Counted from the stretch's first letter, positions 1 through 12,222 are shown. The stretch is DNA of 64,000 nucleotides from Brachypterus glaber (GCA_958510825.1 OY294044.1:45906626-45970625); one strand, 5' to 3'. Notes: generated from the sequence alone by a model not told the origin. Made by a program: numbers and translations.

Positions 1-343
1 TACGGGACCTTTTTTTCATTTTGCACTTCCCTGGTTAAAATTACCAAATAAAAATTACATAATATGATAGCCTTTATCAATGTTTAGGCATGTCCAAATT
101 TCGTTACTGTGGTTCATAGGGTTCCAGAGATATTAAATAAACACTACTTTTCAGATGTACCCTTAGGAAGGTCGCAGCTCTCTTAGGGCACATCTCTGGA
201 CCAACCTTCATAGGATTTTTTTTTAAATTTTTTAATATCCTTAAAATTTTCGAACTTTTTGTACTGTATATTCCACTTATAGGTTGTCAACCATGATTTA
301 AAACTTTGAAGTGAATGGAGTTGTATTAAAATTATATCTTATA
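1..343. other. AT-rich intergenic, nothing recognised
   Basis: No open frame of useful length, no inverted repeat and no recognisable family member. The sequence runs into a dispersed repeat at about 344. Confidence 0.5.
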
Positions 344-640
344 TAATTGCAGTGAAAAAAGAAGAGATGACTGTAAAATATATCAAAATATCATTTGTTC
401 TTAGAATTTTAAACATAGTGTAAACTGTAATGCCAACCCAAAACAAAAATCCCTAAATCAGTCATCAATTTAAATGTAAGTTTTTTTAATTTTAGAGCAA
501 AATAGAAAAAAATGTATAAAAACATGTTTTTAGAGCACTAGTACTTTAGAAAACTCGCCGCAAGCGGCTCGTTTTCTAAACTTGTATTCGTGCGCTAAAA
601 ACGTATGTTATGAAACTAGTACTTTAATATACTATAAAAA
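344..640 (+). repeat. Dispersed repeat, copy 1 of 2 (partner 28968-29242)
   Basis: From the stretch beginning AATTGCAGTG to TACTTTAATATACT this segment is nearly identical to 28968-29242 in the same orientation. The shared part includes the run around 420-470 (TGCCAACCCAAAACAAAAAT). The copies differ mainly in the middle: here there is a small hairpin, GAAAACTCGC...GCGGCTCGTTTTC, which the other copy lacks. The sequence upstream of the shared part is only loosely similar and the sequence downstream diverges, so these are insertions of one family and not a local duplication. Class unknown. Confidence 0.8.
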
Positions 641-1577
641 ACAATTGCTGATTAAAACTTTAATTCTGTTAGTTGTAATGTTTGATTGCAATAATAGCGG
701 TAAAACTGTAACATTATCAAGGTATCATACATTTTATTGTTCTGCATGGAGAAGCAGTCATTAAACGAAAAAAAATTGTGTATATATAGATAAAATAAAG
801 TATGACTTAGTCACCGTGACACCATGTGAATGTACTGTGCAATAAAAATCTGCGAGCGTATACAATGCTTCGCAATCTATTAAACACTCAGCTCTATAAT
901 TAAAAAATAAAAAGCAAACATCTTTTATTTTTAAAAGTGTACTTTGTAAATTCTAATTTTTAAAATTTGGTGTCTATTTTTGTTATTTTGTTATCAAAGC
1001 AGAGTATGCATAATAGTTAAAAATTTAAAATTGTAGTTAATGTTTGATTTTGGCCGGCTTTTGTTTGAGGACCTCGCTAAGTGAATTGATATTGCAACAA
1101 TAATTTACTGTGATACTTGACAATGTTCGAGACCAGACATGCTTTAAGGGGTCTATATATAATATACCGGGTGAGTTTTATTTATGTCCACCCCCAAAAT
1201 TAAGATTAATCTTCTTTCGATAAAAAATTTTATGTTTAACTTCCGCTTTCGCCGAAAGTGGCATAAATATGTTTTTTTTAATGGAACATCCTGTAATTTT
1301 TTACAGCCGATTTTTAGTATAAAAAAACTAATTGTTTTTTTACTTTTTTTTTTCGTTTTTGTTTTTATCGTATAAAACCAAGATTTACATAATTCATCTT
1401 GTTTCTACTTACAAAAATATCCACGGGCATAAAGCTCCAAGTCTTATAGTTTTTGTGCTAGGGTCTTTTGATAAAACTCCCGAACGAAACAAAATGTACC
1501 TATTTTAACGAGTTAGCTTTCAACTTTATTTTTTAAAAGCCCTAGTAAATGTTTTCGTAACATTTTATTGATAAAAC
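641..1577. other. AT-rich intergenic; possible half of a terminal-repeat element near 1170-1310
   Basis: Mostly featureless. At about 1167 the sequence TATACCGGGTGAGTTTTATT resembles the CCGGGTG/CAGGGTG ends common on insect MITEs, and ACATCCTGTAATTTTTTACA follows at about 1286. I could not find a convincing inverted partner, so this is at most a decayed element. Confidence 0.35.
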
Positions 1578-1980
1578 CCGCTAGACAGGCCCGTACTGAA
1601 AAAAAAAATTCCAGGGGGTGCTGAGCACACCCTGGTAGAAAATGTTTATTATATTTTCAGTGGTGCTCCGAAGCATTTTTTTTTGGGAGGGGGGCAGAGC
1701 AAATATTTCTCAACTAAAAATTAAAAAATTGAGAAATTTCCCAAATCAAAAAACAGCTTTACCCCTGACCGTGAAATTTTGCTGACTTAAAAAAAGGTCC
1801 TCACAAAATTTCCAACCTTTCCAATTTTCCCAAGTAAACATATTTCTGACCCGTTTCCCTTTACCCCTCAATTTTTCCAACATACATTTTACGAAATCTG
1901 CCACTCAATTTTACCAACTGGACTAGAGATTAGAGCTTATTTCGCCAGGGGTGCCCCCCAGTTACGGGCCTGCCTCTAGA
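1578..1980. mobile_element. hAT-type MITE with 8-bp target duplication
   Basis: The element proper is 1586-1972 (387 bp). It starts CAGGCCCGTACTG and ends CAGTTACGGGCCTG, so the terminal inverted repeats match apart from one inserted base. It is flanked by CCGCTAGA (1578-1585) and CCTCTAGA (1973-1980), which agree at 7 of 8 positions. An 8-bp duplication with CAGG...CCTG ends is the hAT pattern. The interior has no transposase frame, so this is a non-autonomous copy. Confidence 0.85.
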
Positions 1981-1984
1981 GATA

Positions 1985-2590
1985 AATAAATATAATACAT
2001 TCTTAAGATTTCAAACATTATGGCAGTTCTTGGTCTTAAACAAACTATTTTGTAAATGAAACATTTAGTATCCCATTGTAAATGTATTCCTAACATTTTG
2101 TTGCCAAAACTGTCTAAAAATAAATTAATCGTAATTTGGTTTAAAATATTTTGGTAGTTCTTCGTCTTGAAGAATCTATTTTGGAAATGAAACATTTAGA
2201 ATCCCATTTTAAATTTATTCCTAACATTTTATTTCTGAAACCGTCTAAAAAATAATTAATCTGAAATTGATTTCAAATATTTTAGTACTTCTTGGTCCTA
2301 AACAAACTATTTTGAAAATAAATCACTTAGAATCCCATTGTAAATGTATTCCTAACATTTTATTTCTGAAACATTCAAAAAATGAATTCATGTAAATTTT
2401 GTGTCATTATTTTAGTAGTTCTTGGTCTTAAACAAACTATTTTGAAATGGAAATTTTTGAATCTCATTCTAAATGTATTCCTAACATTTTATTTCTGAAA
2501 ACGTTTAACAATTAATTAATCGAGATTTTATTTCAAATATTTTAGTACTTCTTGGTCTTGAACAAACTATTTTGGAAATAAACCATTAAG
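1985..2590. repeat. Tandem array, period about 131 bp, just under five units
   Basis: The phrase CCTAACATTTT recurs at about 2089, 2220, 2351 and 2480, giving spacings of 131, 131 and 129. Each unit also contains CTTGGTCTTAAACAAACTAT or a close variant and AATCCCATTGTAAATGTATT. Units differ by roughly ten to twenty per cent. The array abuts the right end of the hAT-type MITE. It is a minisatellite-like or satellite fragment with no coding potential in any frame. Confidence 0.85.
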
Positions 2591-2599
2591 CCGCAGAGC

Positions 2600-2932
2600 T
2601 ACGAAGAGTAAAATAACAGTAAAGCTAGTTCTTAAGTTTTTTCATTAAGTTATTAAATTTCAATTTAATTTTAAAATTGTTGTTTTATGCAAAAAATAAA
2701 ATATTAATATATTATTTTATGCAAAAAAATCTACTATAGTTTGTGTGAAGGACCTTCTTGGCGTGTTACTCAGGTGAACAAATAAGAGTTTACTTGAAAA
2801 TGCTTTTTGCAAAACTTGTTCAAGATTGTTTAAAGATCTTTAAACAATACTTTTAAGAGTAAGTTGCATTGACGTTTTAAAAATAATGTTAATTTTTTTA
2901 CATTACCTAAATTTATCTAAGTATGTTTTTAT
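2600..2932. other. AT-rich intergenic, nothing recognised
   Basis: No inverted repeat or coding signal seen. Short imperfect direct repeats of TATTTTATGCAAAAAA occur near 2680-2730. Confidence 0.4.
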
Positions 2933-3189
2933 CAACGAACTAATAACTCTTCTCTCTAGAATAGGCATTTCATTTGTAAAAACTGACATAAACGTAGCCA
3001 ACATATACATTTGTCTGTCTTACTCGCACAGCTTTGTTCTAACAGAGACAACAATAATAGTTACTGGTAATTGTTATTGTTCAGGCCTGAATATACCTAC
3101 TATTTGTTTACAAACAAACCGAGATGTTGGCGATACTTTATATTAACGGTACACATACCGTTCTAGAGAGAAGAGTTGTTAGTTCGTTG
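2933..3189. mobile_element. hAT-type MITE, copy 1 of 2 (partner 22681-22923)
   Basis: It begins CAACGAACTAATAACTC and ends with the inverse GTTGTTAGTTCGTTG. The terminal inverted repeat continues through CTTCTCTCTAGAAT. It matches 22681-22923 along its length in the opposite orientation. The flanking octamers (GTTTTTAT and ATTTTTGT) agree at 6 of 8 positions, a decayed duplication. An 86-codon open frame inside is incidental. Confidence 0.85.
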
Positions 3190-3720
3190 ATTTTTGTGTT
3201 CCTTTAATTATTCTAACCTATAAATGCCACTTTTTGGAACAAGTGAATAATGAATGATTTTAAAATTCAACAGGTTGTGTTTATTTCAAATTAAAAATAC
3301 ATTAAGATCTCCTCGAACCCAAATAGATTAATGTAGTTAATAATATTAATTAAGTATATATCTGTAATAGTCCTTAAATATTCAAGGTGATAATGATTAT
3401 TAATTATTAAAAACAAGGTATTAATATAGTTATTTTTCTTTTTTTTTCCGGAATTGTATTAAGCATGCTTAAACGTTCATTCAATTTTTGTAGTCCATGT
3501 TCTTTTAGTTTATTGACCATTTCTTTCTGGTCCTCCTGCTAAAAGTTACCAGCAGGTGAGCTTGCGCCAATATCTTGACTTTAGGTACACTCTTGTAGTT
3601 TTTTGAAAATATTTAACACCCCTTTTTTTTACTTGAGTTATGTTAAAAAATAAAGCTTATAAATTTCTTTACAAAAAATATATTGTAATTTTTAGATTTT
3701 TTGAGGCAAACTGTGAATTT
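3190..3720. other. AT-rich intergenic, nothing recognised
   Basis: A short hairpin-like stretch CCTCCTGCTAAAAGTTACCAGCAGG lies near 3530-3556. No other structure or coding signal was seen. Confidence 0.4.
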
Positions 3721-3894
3721 TATATAGTTTGTGCAAAGATGCAAGTCGCTTGCAAAACAACTTTACACTACGATATTTCATAACACTTTGAAATTGTTCC
3801 AAATTTCAAGTCTCTGGGTCAAAGCGTTTTTGAAATATCCTAGTTTGTAAAGTTGTTTTGCAAGCGATTTGTATCTTTACACGAGCTATACTTC
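3721..3894. mobile_element. Short inverted-repeat element (MITE-like)
   Basis: Arms of about 58 bp (3721-3781 and 3834-3894) share TCGCTTGCAAAACAACTTTA in inverted orientation, followed by an inverted GATATTTCA. The loop is about 50 bp. No clear target duplication is visible. Confidence 0.7.
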
Positions 3895-4111
3895 CTTGAC
3901 GGAACTATCAGTTTTTTAATACTAACGTTGCTAACATTGAAGTACTTATGCGTCAATAAATTATCCAATTCATCAACCTATTAAAATGCTTATAATAAAC
4001 TGTTAAAATAAACATTTTAATTAGTAATATCTTCGTATAGTTTCAGATAGATTTAAAACACAGTCTTGACTACGTAATTTTTATTACGTTTAAATATCGA
4101 TGGCTAAGTAC

Positions 4112-4245
4112 TAAGGGAACGTTCAAGTATTACGTAACGCTCCTAGGAGGGGTGGGGGTCATTTTGGAGTGTTACGCCCATGTTAATGGTATAGGAAGTA
4201 GCAAATGATCAAAATTTGCGTTACGTAATACCTGAACGTTCCCTA
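4112..4245. mobile_element. TA-flanked MITE with GGGAACGTTC ends
   Basis: It starts TAAGGGAACGTTCAAGTATT and ends with the inverse GAACGTTCCCTA. The terminal repeats of about 27 bp run through ACGTAACGC. The family recurs as a full palindrome at 58898-59137 and as fragments near 14441, 42527 and 56022. The TA at both borders suggests a Tc1/mariner-type MITE. Confidence 0.8.
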
Positions 4246-5269
4246 ATAAGCTGTAACACAATTACAGCCTTTGGTCATTTCTCAATTTTTAAATGTGATA
4301 AATTATAATAATTATAAATTAATAATTATTAAATCTGACCGTTTGTAAACAAGTCGCGAAGATATGTAAATTTACGCATTGCATTAAGGATTCCAAAAAA
4401 AAAAATTCCAAATTTTTAGCGATTTTTCAAATGGCTGTATCTTTCTGAAAAATAGACGTATCGGAGTCATGAAAAAAGCAATTGGAAGCTTGAAGTCTCT
4501 AGTTCCGAGATATTGGTCCACAGACGTTGAAAAAAGTTTTCCGACTAAACCCCTGCATGGATCGGATAGATTGTTTATCCAGCTTTAATTTGTGTGCTTT
4601 GTAAGCTTTGATACGACCATTTCTCGCTGAGCTATCGGAATTTGAATGGAAATGGATCATTTTGTCTTGTATCATCGATATTTCAGCAACCAATGGTCCC
4701 ACAGAGAATTGAATATGGGTTTCAAAAACTTGAATAAATTTTCTACAAGGTTTGGTTATCGTTTTTTTTTAATTTTTCCTTTCTTAACATGATTTTGCAA
4801 AATCGTGAAAAATGGGCTTTTGGAGGTTTTTTGGAAAATTACGCTCTGAATTAAGAATATTGCGAAAACGACTAATGTTAAGTCTGCCTTTTATAGCTCA
4901 ATATACCCACAAAAACCCTACAAAGTTTTAATTCGATCCATCCAGCCGTTTTGTTTGTTTCATTCCATTGAATTTTTGAAAACATTAAAGGATCACGTTT
5001 TTTTCTCTTAAACGCCATTTGAAAAATGGCTAATTTGGAAAAAAAAATTTACTATATTGCATTTTTCGAAATACATACTTAATGCAGTTATTTAAAAAAT
5101 TAAATACAAAATAATACTTCCCGAGAAACTTCCCTTCTAGGCCTAGGTTTATTAAAACAAAAAATTATTTTTTTTTTAATTTTTATTCCGGTAAACGAAC
5201 AAAATTGTAAATAATATATTTAATTTTTTAAGAATTCAAAAACTTTTTTTTCAAAAAAAGTATTTTTAG
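4246..5269. other. Intergenic, probably old repeats, none classified
   Basis: The middle part (4430-4990) is less AT-rich than its surroundings. It reads like a decayed dispersed repeat, but no second copy, inverted repeat or coding frame was found in the window. The rest is poly-A/T-rich. Confidence 0.35.
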
Positions 5270-5582
5270 TTTTTTTTTCGAAAAACGAAAAATTTTTTTA
5301 ATGGTTTTGATTTTTTAAAAAGTTTAACCCCCAATACCTTTTCTTGTTTTTGGGGGAATTATTTTCAAAGAATAGGGATCTTTTTCCCATAGAATATGAT
5401 TTTTATATCTATCCACAAATAACGTGATATCGGATGGATCCGATGGACAGACAGACATTTTTTTATGAAACACATTTGTATCCAAATTTTTTTTATCTAG
5501 GACTTTTTTTATGGGTTTTGGGAAATTCTAAACTACCGTATTATAGTAATCTAACGCTTACGCGCTGTGGATAGTATAATAA
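5270..5582 (-). repeat. Family A repeat, partial copy
   Basis: It contains the reverse complement of the diagnostic family A blocks: GGGATC...CAAAGAATAGGGATC near 5355-5380, a GACAGACAGACA run near 5448, and at 5517-5582 the inverse of the terminal block that reads CACAGCGCCTGCGCTAG at 53427. The A/T-rich middle is shared with the copies at 28200-28440 and 45570-45960. Confidence 0.7.
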
Positions 5583-6926
5583 TTATAGGCCGATGTCGAG
5601 GCAGTGAAACCACCGCTTTTTGTAGAGTACCAGTCAAGTAGATACGTTACTGCAGTATGTAGTAGAATCAATACATCGGCGTCGACCTATAATAATAATT
5701 AAAGCTATTATACATCCCACAACAAATAAGCAACAAGTTTAAAAAAATTGAGAAATGTCAAAAAAGATGGGCTTTCGGCTTTTTTTTTTAATTTTAAACT
5801 AAAAATTCCATACATTTCTTGAAAACCTCGCAGGAAACAAATGTGGTTGGTTATACCCTATGCACTACGCCAGTGTTATTTTGAACAATAGAAAAAGTTT
5901 TTTTTGTAATTTTATTAAAGTACACGTGACGCCCTCAAACCCTGCTTTGCAAACAAAGGGTTAAAGACAGTATATATTTATAAAGCAACAAACAAAGAGA
6001 TACTTAATAATCCTGCCATGACTAAGACTATGTATAACTTGATGATTTTCATGTTGTGGTATCTATATTATTTTTCATTTTGCAATATCTTGCAATGTTT
6101 ATTCTATAAACGATATATCATTGTTATTAGCCTTCATAAGAAAAAAACTACCTATTTTTGTATTTTTTATATAAAAAGTCAGATTTCAAAACCAATAAAA
6201 CCTTATGAATTACAATCAAAGAAGATTGCCTTTGATTATAAAAATTTGAAATACCTACCAAACCTTATATAACTTTTTTTTGACATCAAAACTTCTAGAA
6301 CTTGGTTTGTACTGTATAATCACTAAAAAAAATCGAAGATGGATTCTTTAATAATCAATTATTTTATAACCAATTTTTTCTAGGATCGATTTTTTAGTTT
6401 CGATTTTTAATCGATCCTTAGAATCCATTCCTTTATAAAAGATCGGCAAATCCCCAAATTACTAAGAAGTTTTAATTTTATTTACCAACATATTGTATGA
6501 ATAAGAAAGGTTTACAAACCAGGGAACATTTTTGGTTTTGTGCTTTTTAAAATATGGGGTTATATATTATGAGGGTAATAAATAATACAAGGCTTTTCTT
6601 CGTTTCTTAATCTGAAATAAAAAAGTGAAGAGGTTTGTTAGAACAATGACCTCACTGTCACTGGACCAACCACTTACAGTCAAGGTTGCCGTGAGTAATT
6701 TTAGATATCTTATTGTCTACACTTTGTCTCATACGTTTACTGTTTACTTGGAGGAGATAAGTGGTATTTAGTCACTTCTTGTAACAGTAAAATTAGGAAT
6801 TAAAATCTCGTTAAATGTAGAATCTGGGAAAAATGGTTTATTAACTGGAGTTTCAGATAAAGATTTAATTTTAATGTCAATTACTTTAATATGGTACTCT
6901 AATTAATTATAATTATCAATCATCAG
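5583..6926. other. Intergenic; weak inverted repeat 5568-5700, otherwise nothing
   Basis: ATAATTATAGGCCGATGTCG (about 5578) has an imperfect inverse ending ATCGGCGTCGACCTATAATA (about 5673-5692), suggesting a decayed small element. The remainder to 6926 shows no repeat family or coding signal. Confidence 0.4.
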
Positions 6927-7159
6927 TTGGGCCGCAGAAACCTACCAACTCACATTGTGAGATGACAGTAAATTGTTGAACTTTTTGCCAATAACTTTTA
7001 AACGTTTTGACTAAAACACTTTAAATTAAACATGTGTTTCACATGTACAAATAATTTAATATTTAATTCAATTCCTGTAAAAGATATCGGGTAAAATGTT
7101 CCGTAACCTACTGTCATCTCACAATATGGGTTGGTAGGTTTCTGCTTAACGGGGCCCAA
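6927..7159. mobile_element. MITE, copy 1 of 2 (partner 31414-31669)
   Basis: It begins TTGGGCCGCAGAAACCTACC and ends with the inverse CTGCTTAACGGGGCCCAA. The inverted repeat runs through CACATTGTGAGATGACAGTA, about 45 bp. The second copy at 31414-31669 shares termini and interior. The left end here has lost the GTTAAG segment that the other ends retain. Confidence 0.8.
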
Positions 7160-9550
7160 TTGATATTAGCTTGTTTTCATTTTTTCAAGAAAATGTTATA
7201 AATTACCAATCTTAAAAAGCCTTTTATCCAACACCGACGATATGATTCATTTTTTAACATTAAATAAATTTTATATTCAAAGAGAATACATCCCACATGG
7301 AACGTTTTCTTAAAATAATATATGTATTATAATTTAGAAGCCGAAAAAATTAAAAAAATTCTATTTTACAAAAAAAAATAAACTGTAATAAAACGAGCGT
7401 TGTATCGTGTGTGTCATAAATTTAAATACAATTTTGGATTACAATCTGTTTTTTATTCAAATAGAATAATCGTACTGTTTTTCTCTATGTAACCGGACCT
7501 TTTCAGTATTTCAAAGGTAAGCACGTTTGTCATCCAAAGGCTTAACTTTACAAAATAATTAAAACTTATGGCTTGCAAGGTCCTGTGAAAAATAATGGCT
7601 CTTATATCTTATAAAATTGTTAAGTCCCTGGTGGAAGGGTTTTTGGGACTAAAATGGTCAGATGAAGAGCCAAATAAAAGGGCTTAACAAGGCTCAAAGG
7701 CTGTGATTTGACAGGAAAGTCGGGGGCGTAATTTCGGGGTTAATAGGGGAAAGCAATTGCCGTTATTTTTTGCCTTTCTAAAACAAATCTTTACCGTCCC
7801 TATTGTAAAATTTTGATGCGTTTTTTTTCGTCAACGAACGAGTTAACCATGAAGTTTGTGAGGTAAAAGAACTTTTTTTTTGTCATCAAAATTTTTTTGG
7901 TGTCCAACACAAAAATCTAAATTTGCGCTTTTGAAGGGCTCTTTTCCTAAATAAATTCTGCACAATAAGATTAAAGGTATTATCAGTGGTGGTATGAGAC
8001 GTATAATGTTAAAAAAAAAAGAACAAGAACAAAACTAGGTGCTATATAAAACAGAGCAATCCAAGGAATTAAGGTCCCATTAAAAACTGTCAATTTTATA
8101 GAGATCCAATGTAACGCATTTAATTTTTTTGAATTTTATTTTTTTTTTTATTTACACACACAAAATTTTCGAGTTCTTCGTCAAAAACTAAAATGGCCGC
8201 CGTTTTTTATCATTGCGGAATTCCCTCAAGAAATAACACCCAAAGGTTTACAATACTTTAGCGTGCGTTTTTGAGTGTGTTTTCATTGCATTTTTGACAG
8301 CAAACTCGTTCCAGTATGAAACTGTCAACATGTCATTTAAACCTCGATTTAAACTGAAACACAAATCGGCGGTGCTTGAAATGTGTCACAAAAACACACG
8401 GAAATAGTTTTATTAATTGTTATAATTTGGGTGACACCTTGTACTCGTCATTTTCTTCTAGTTCGAAGACTCTCTGAGTGTTCATGCCAAATTTTTTGCT
8501 TTTCCTCTTGGTTCAATGTATTATATTCAATTTTGTGCCTGTAGCCAAAAATATCTATTTTTATCCAATTCAGTTTTAAAATAATTAAATTATACCTACT
8601 CGTTAATTTCGATATGCATTAATGCATCAAACAGGTTTTTATCGGTTTACAAACCGCGTTATACGTATATGTATATACATATTGCCTCATAATACGAAGA
8701 TTTTTATAAAGTTCTATTTTAAACCCAGTAATGATGAGAAATGCAACCTTTGTTAGAACAAATTGAAAAATCTAAGAATATTTTTTTTATTAAAGAACTA
8801 GAAGTTATCATTGATAACTATATTCATGTTGAATCATTTTAAATAAACAGAATCATAGCTGTTTAAAACTAAATTGTAGTAGAAGGCAAATATTTTTAAG
8901 AAGACTCTTGAGAAAACCATAAATGGATTACTTTTCACTAATTAACCATGCAGAGCTTTATACTGCCTTTTTAAGGCCAATTAAAAAATATTTGTACCTT
9001 TCATTTAATAATTATTATTTTCTTTTTTGTTCTAGGTAAAGGATTTACTTAATAGTAAGTAAAAAACCATTCTATATTTCGTGCAAGGGTGGTCTAAAAC
9101 CAAGGACGCGTCCTGAGGGACTAAAATGGCGGGTTATTTTGATAATAATTATGTAGGTATATAAAAATAAAACTATATGATTAAGGAAACTCATTTTCTT
9201 TTCACTAAAATATTTGGCAAACTGCAAAGCGCTCTCGCCTGGAACTTGGCATTGAATTTGTTCGTTTCTAATATTTCAGACATGGCCTAAAGTTTTGGGC
9301 CACTCTTGCACCAAATTCTTTAGTCGTTGTTATATCCATAATATGCAAGACCTGTATTACTGTTTCAAATATCCAAAAAAAGAATGGTTTGGGTCAACCA
9401 GATCAATAGTTTCTGCAACCACAAATTTGGACCAGAACCAGAAACTTATATTTTAAGCAATAGGAAAAAATGTGTGCGAATGTGATATTTTCAGTAATTT
9501 TGCTTATTTAAACCGGCTTCTGTCCAAAATATAGTCCGATTAAGAGCATC
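7160..9550. other. Long AT-rich intergenic stretch, nothing recognised
   Basis: I searched both strands for inverted ends, family members and conserved protein frames and found none that hold. About 2.4 kb here is unassigned. A moderately less AT-rich patch at 8150-8400 may be an old repeat. Confidence 0.4.
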
Positions 9551-9662
9551 GCATAACAAACATAGTACATAAGAATGCGATGACGTGATTGGCTTGATGT
9601 GCCGTCATGTATCTTGTAAGCCAATCACGGTATCGCATTCTTATGTACTATGCTTGTTATGC
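9551..9662. mobile_element. Palindromic MITE, copy 1 of 2
   Basis: The left arm GCATAACAAACATAGTACAT and right arm ATGTACTATGCTTGTTATGC are inverted and continue inward through GAATGCGAT and GTGATTGGCTT. Loop about 20 bp. A decayed relative lies at 39104-39245 in DnaJ intron 1, sharing GTGATTGGCTT and ATGTGCCGTCATGTATCTTG. Confidence 0.8.
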
Positions 9663-9980
9663 ATGCTTGTGAATATGCATTAAAAAAAAATAGGTTTTTC
9701 TAAAACCCGAGCGCATACTTTAAGAGTATCATGACTTGGTTCCAAAAAAGTTAATGTTATAAATTCCTTTTTTGTCCTATTTTTGAAATTTTTATTCGCC
9801 TTGTGGCACGTGAAGATATTAAATGATTTCAAACAAATTAATCACGTAAATAGGATACCAAGTGAAAACTTTCGCGGATTCGCCTGAAATTTTCAGGCTC
9901 AACTGTTGAGCCTGTAAATTTAAGCCTCAACAAAAATCCTAACCAAATGTGTGTGGCCACTTCGGCCTTAGTAAATTATT

Positions 9981-10330
9981 GTATCCAATACATAATGATA
10001 ATAAGACAGTTACTAGCTTTATTATAGAAAAAACCTAATAATAACAACCCACACGTGATTTTTCCTTTTATTACTTTACAGATTGGACAATTATTTATTT
10101 TACCCACTCAATTGTCACTTTTTGTCACAAATTATTTTCTTGTAAATGTCATTAAAATTTATAATAAAAATATGAATTTCTAAGCTATTTATTGAATAAA
10201 ACTTTGTATGTCAGTCGTGAGTAAACTAATATTGTCCTCTCTAAAATTAACCCATTTTGCCTTCAGTCCGGTTGGTTAATTTTCTCATGGGCGAAATCCT
10301 AGTTTCCTCTCTCATACCATAAATAACTAT
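9981..10330 (-). repeat. Dispersed repeat of about 345 bp, copy 1 of 3
   Basis: Reverse complement of 29930-30265, with the 3' part of the family also at 14755-14970. Diagnostic blocks are ACCCACTCAATTGTCAC, AATTCATATTTTTATTA (inverse) and CCTCTCTCATACCATAAATA. This copy is the most diverged. The family contains a short internal palindrome around the GATATTGCCC / GGGCAATATC pair. Confidence 0.75.
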
Positions 10331-10406
10331 TAATTATTACTCGTTACCAATTTTAAAAAATATTTATTCTGCATTAAATATAAACTACTTTCATTCAGCT
10401 TTGATA

Positions 10407-11312
10407 TACAGGGTGTCTCAACGAAGCCGACTCGGTCGATATATTGTAAAGTATGCACTTTAGAGAAAAACTTTAAAGGAAAAAATTGTATGGTTTTAAA
10501 AAAGGCACATTCTAAAAATATTTTGAAAGATACAGGGTAGTCCTCCTAGGGTGGATAACATCTGACTGATTTTTTTTAATGGAATGGTAAATTTTTTATT
10601 ATGTTGTCTTACTTGTCATAAAAATACGTTTATTTTAATATGATATTATATGGTTTTTGATATATATTCTATTTTTTTGAGAAAAAATGCATTTTTAGTG
10701 ATGAGATAAAACCTGCTTCAATTTCTTTACTTTTTGTCAAAAATTAATAAAATTTTGCAAGCTTATCTTAAAAGGGTTTATCTAATTACTTTATGTACAA
10801 AAAATAAAATGTTTTAAACAGGGCGTTCAAAATTAATATTCAAACTTTTGGATTTTCAAACATAAAAAACTCAATTGTTTTAAATGGAATGCTATATTTT
10901 TTATTTGCTCATTAAATGTAGAATAAAATTCTACATTTAATGAGTACCTAAATAAAAAAATAGCATTCCATTTAAAAAAATTGATTTTTTTTTAATGGTA
11001 TGCTATCCTATTAAATGTAGTATTTTATTCTACATTTAATGAGCAAATAATAAATATAGCATTTTGTTAAAAAAAATTGACTTTTTTATGTTTGAATATC
11101 CAAAAGTTTGATGACATAATAAAAAATATACCATTCCATGAAAAAAAATTAAGTCAGATGTTACCCACCCTAGAAGGACCATCCTGCATATTTCAAAATA
11201 TTTTTAGAATGTGCCTTTCTTAAACCAATACGACTTTTTCCTTTAAACTTTTTTTCTAAAGTGGATACTTTACTATATATCGACCGAATCGGCTTCGTTG
11301 AGACACCCTGTA
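10407..11312. mobile_element. Long fold-back element with TACAGGGTG ends
   Basis: It begins TACAGGGTGTCTCAACGAAG and ends with the exact inverse CTTCGTTGAGACACCCTGTA. The arms continue for about 180 bp with few mismatches (GGCACATTCTAAAAATATTT inverted on the right). TA dinucleotides border it, so Tc1/mariner-type is plausible. The centre holds several smaller palindromes built on ACATTTAATGAG / CTCATTAAATGT. No transposase frame. Confidence 0.85.
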
Positions 11313-11607
11313 TAATCTTATTCAATAGAACACGTCATAAAGGCCAACCACATTGCGACAAGTTACCAAAAAGAACTCCTTTAACACTTATTACAATGTC
11401 TAAAAAGATCATCATGACTCAATCTTTTTTATGTGTGGGCAATTTACTTTTATATTCAAATCAAGAGTAAAAAAACAGATTATTAAAAAAAAATAAACAT
11501 GTTGTCTTAAGTTTTACATGTTATAGTATAATTATTACTAACAACTTGTTAGTAAAAAGTAATTAACAATAATTATTATACTCTCCGCAGCATGAAGTGT
11601 TTAAAGA

Positions 11608-12222
11608 GTATTATACTATGGTTTTTGCGTTTCCAAATGTTATACGAAGTGGCTATTTTCACGTCCGACGTAACATAACCTAGTTCTTTTGTATGTTTGT
11701 TTTTTTTTTGTTCATTTGTTTGGTGTTGTTGATTATGTTATATAGAGTATTATACTATGGTTTTTGAGTTTCCAAATGTTATACGAAGTGGATATTTTCA
11801 CGTCCGACGTAACATAACCTAGTTCTTTTGTATGTTTGTTTTTTTTTTGTTCATTTGTTTGGTGTTGTTGATTATGTTATATAGAGTATTATACTATGGT
11901 TTTTAAGTTTCCAAATGTTATACGAAGTGGCTATTTTCACGTCCGACGTAACATAACCTAGTTCTTTTGTATGTTTGTTTTTTTTTGTTCATTTGTTTGG
12001 TGTTGTTGATGCTTATGGAGGCGGGGGGCGTAGCCCCTTCATTTAAACGAGGAGAATACGATTCTGGCGAAAAATATACCTTAAAAGGTTTAAAAACCCT
12101 AAAAATTAGCCAAAAAAAATATACTGGACGTGGTAATAGCTTAGTGTACGTCGGACGTGAAAATAGCCTTTTCCAATTTTATATATATAAGATTTGAAAA
12201 CTGAAAAACCATGGTATAATAC
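11608..12222. mobile_element. Inverted-repeat element whose left end is tandemly triplicated
   Basis: The left end GTATTATACTATGGTTTTT and right end AAAAACCATGGTATAATAC are inverted. Further in, TTTTCACGTCCGACGTAAC on the left matches the inverse GTACGTCGGACGTGAAAA on the right. The left 139 bp occurs three times in tandem, starting at about 11605, 11744 and 11883, nearly identical apart from single bases. The stretch 12010-12150 is unique and contains GGCGGGGGGCGTAGCCCC. The 76-codon frame over 11967-12197 is not a recognised protein. Confidence 0.85.

Noticed and set aside
2886..3146. 86-codon plus-strand frame
   Set aside because: It spans the interior of a hAT-type MITE whose other copy does not keep it open.
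11590..12010. CRISPR-like or telomere-like tandem array
   Set aside because: Unit length 139 bp with no repeat-spacer alternation; it is the amplified end of an inverted-repeat element in a eukaryotic genome.
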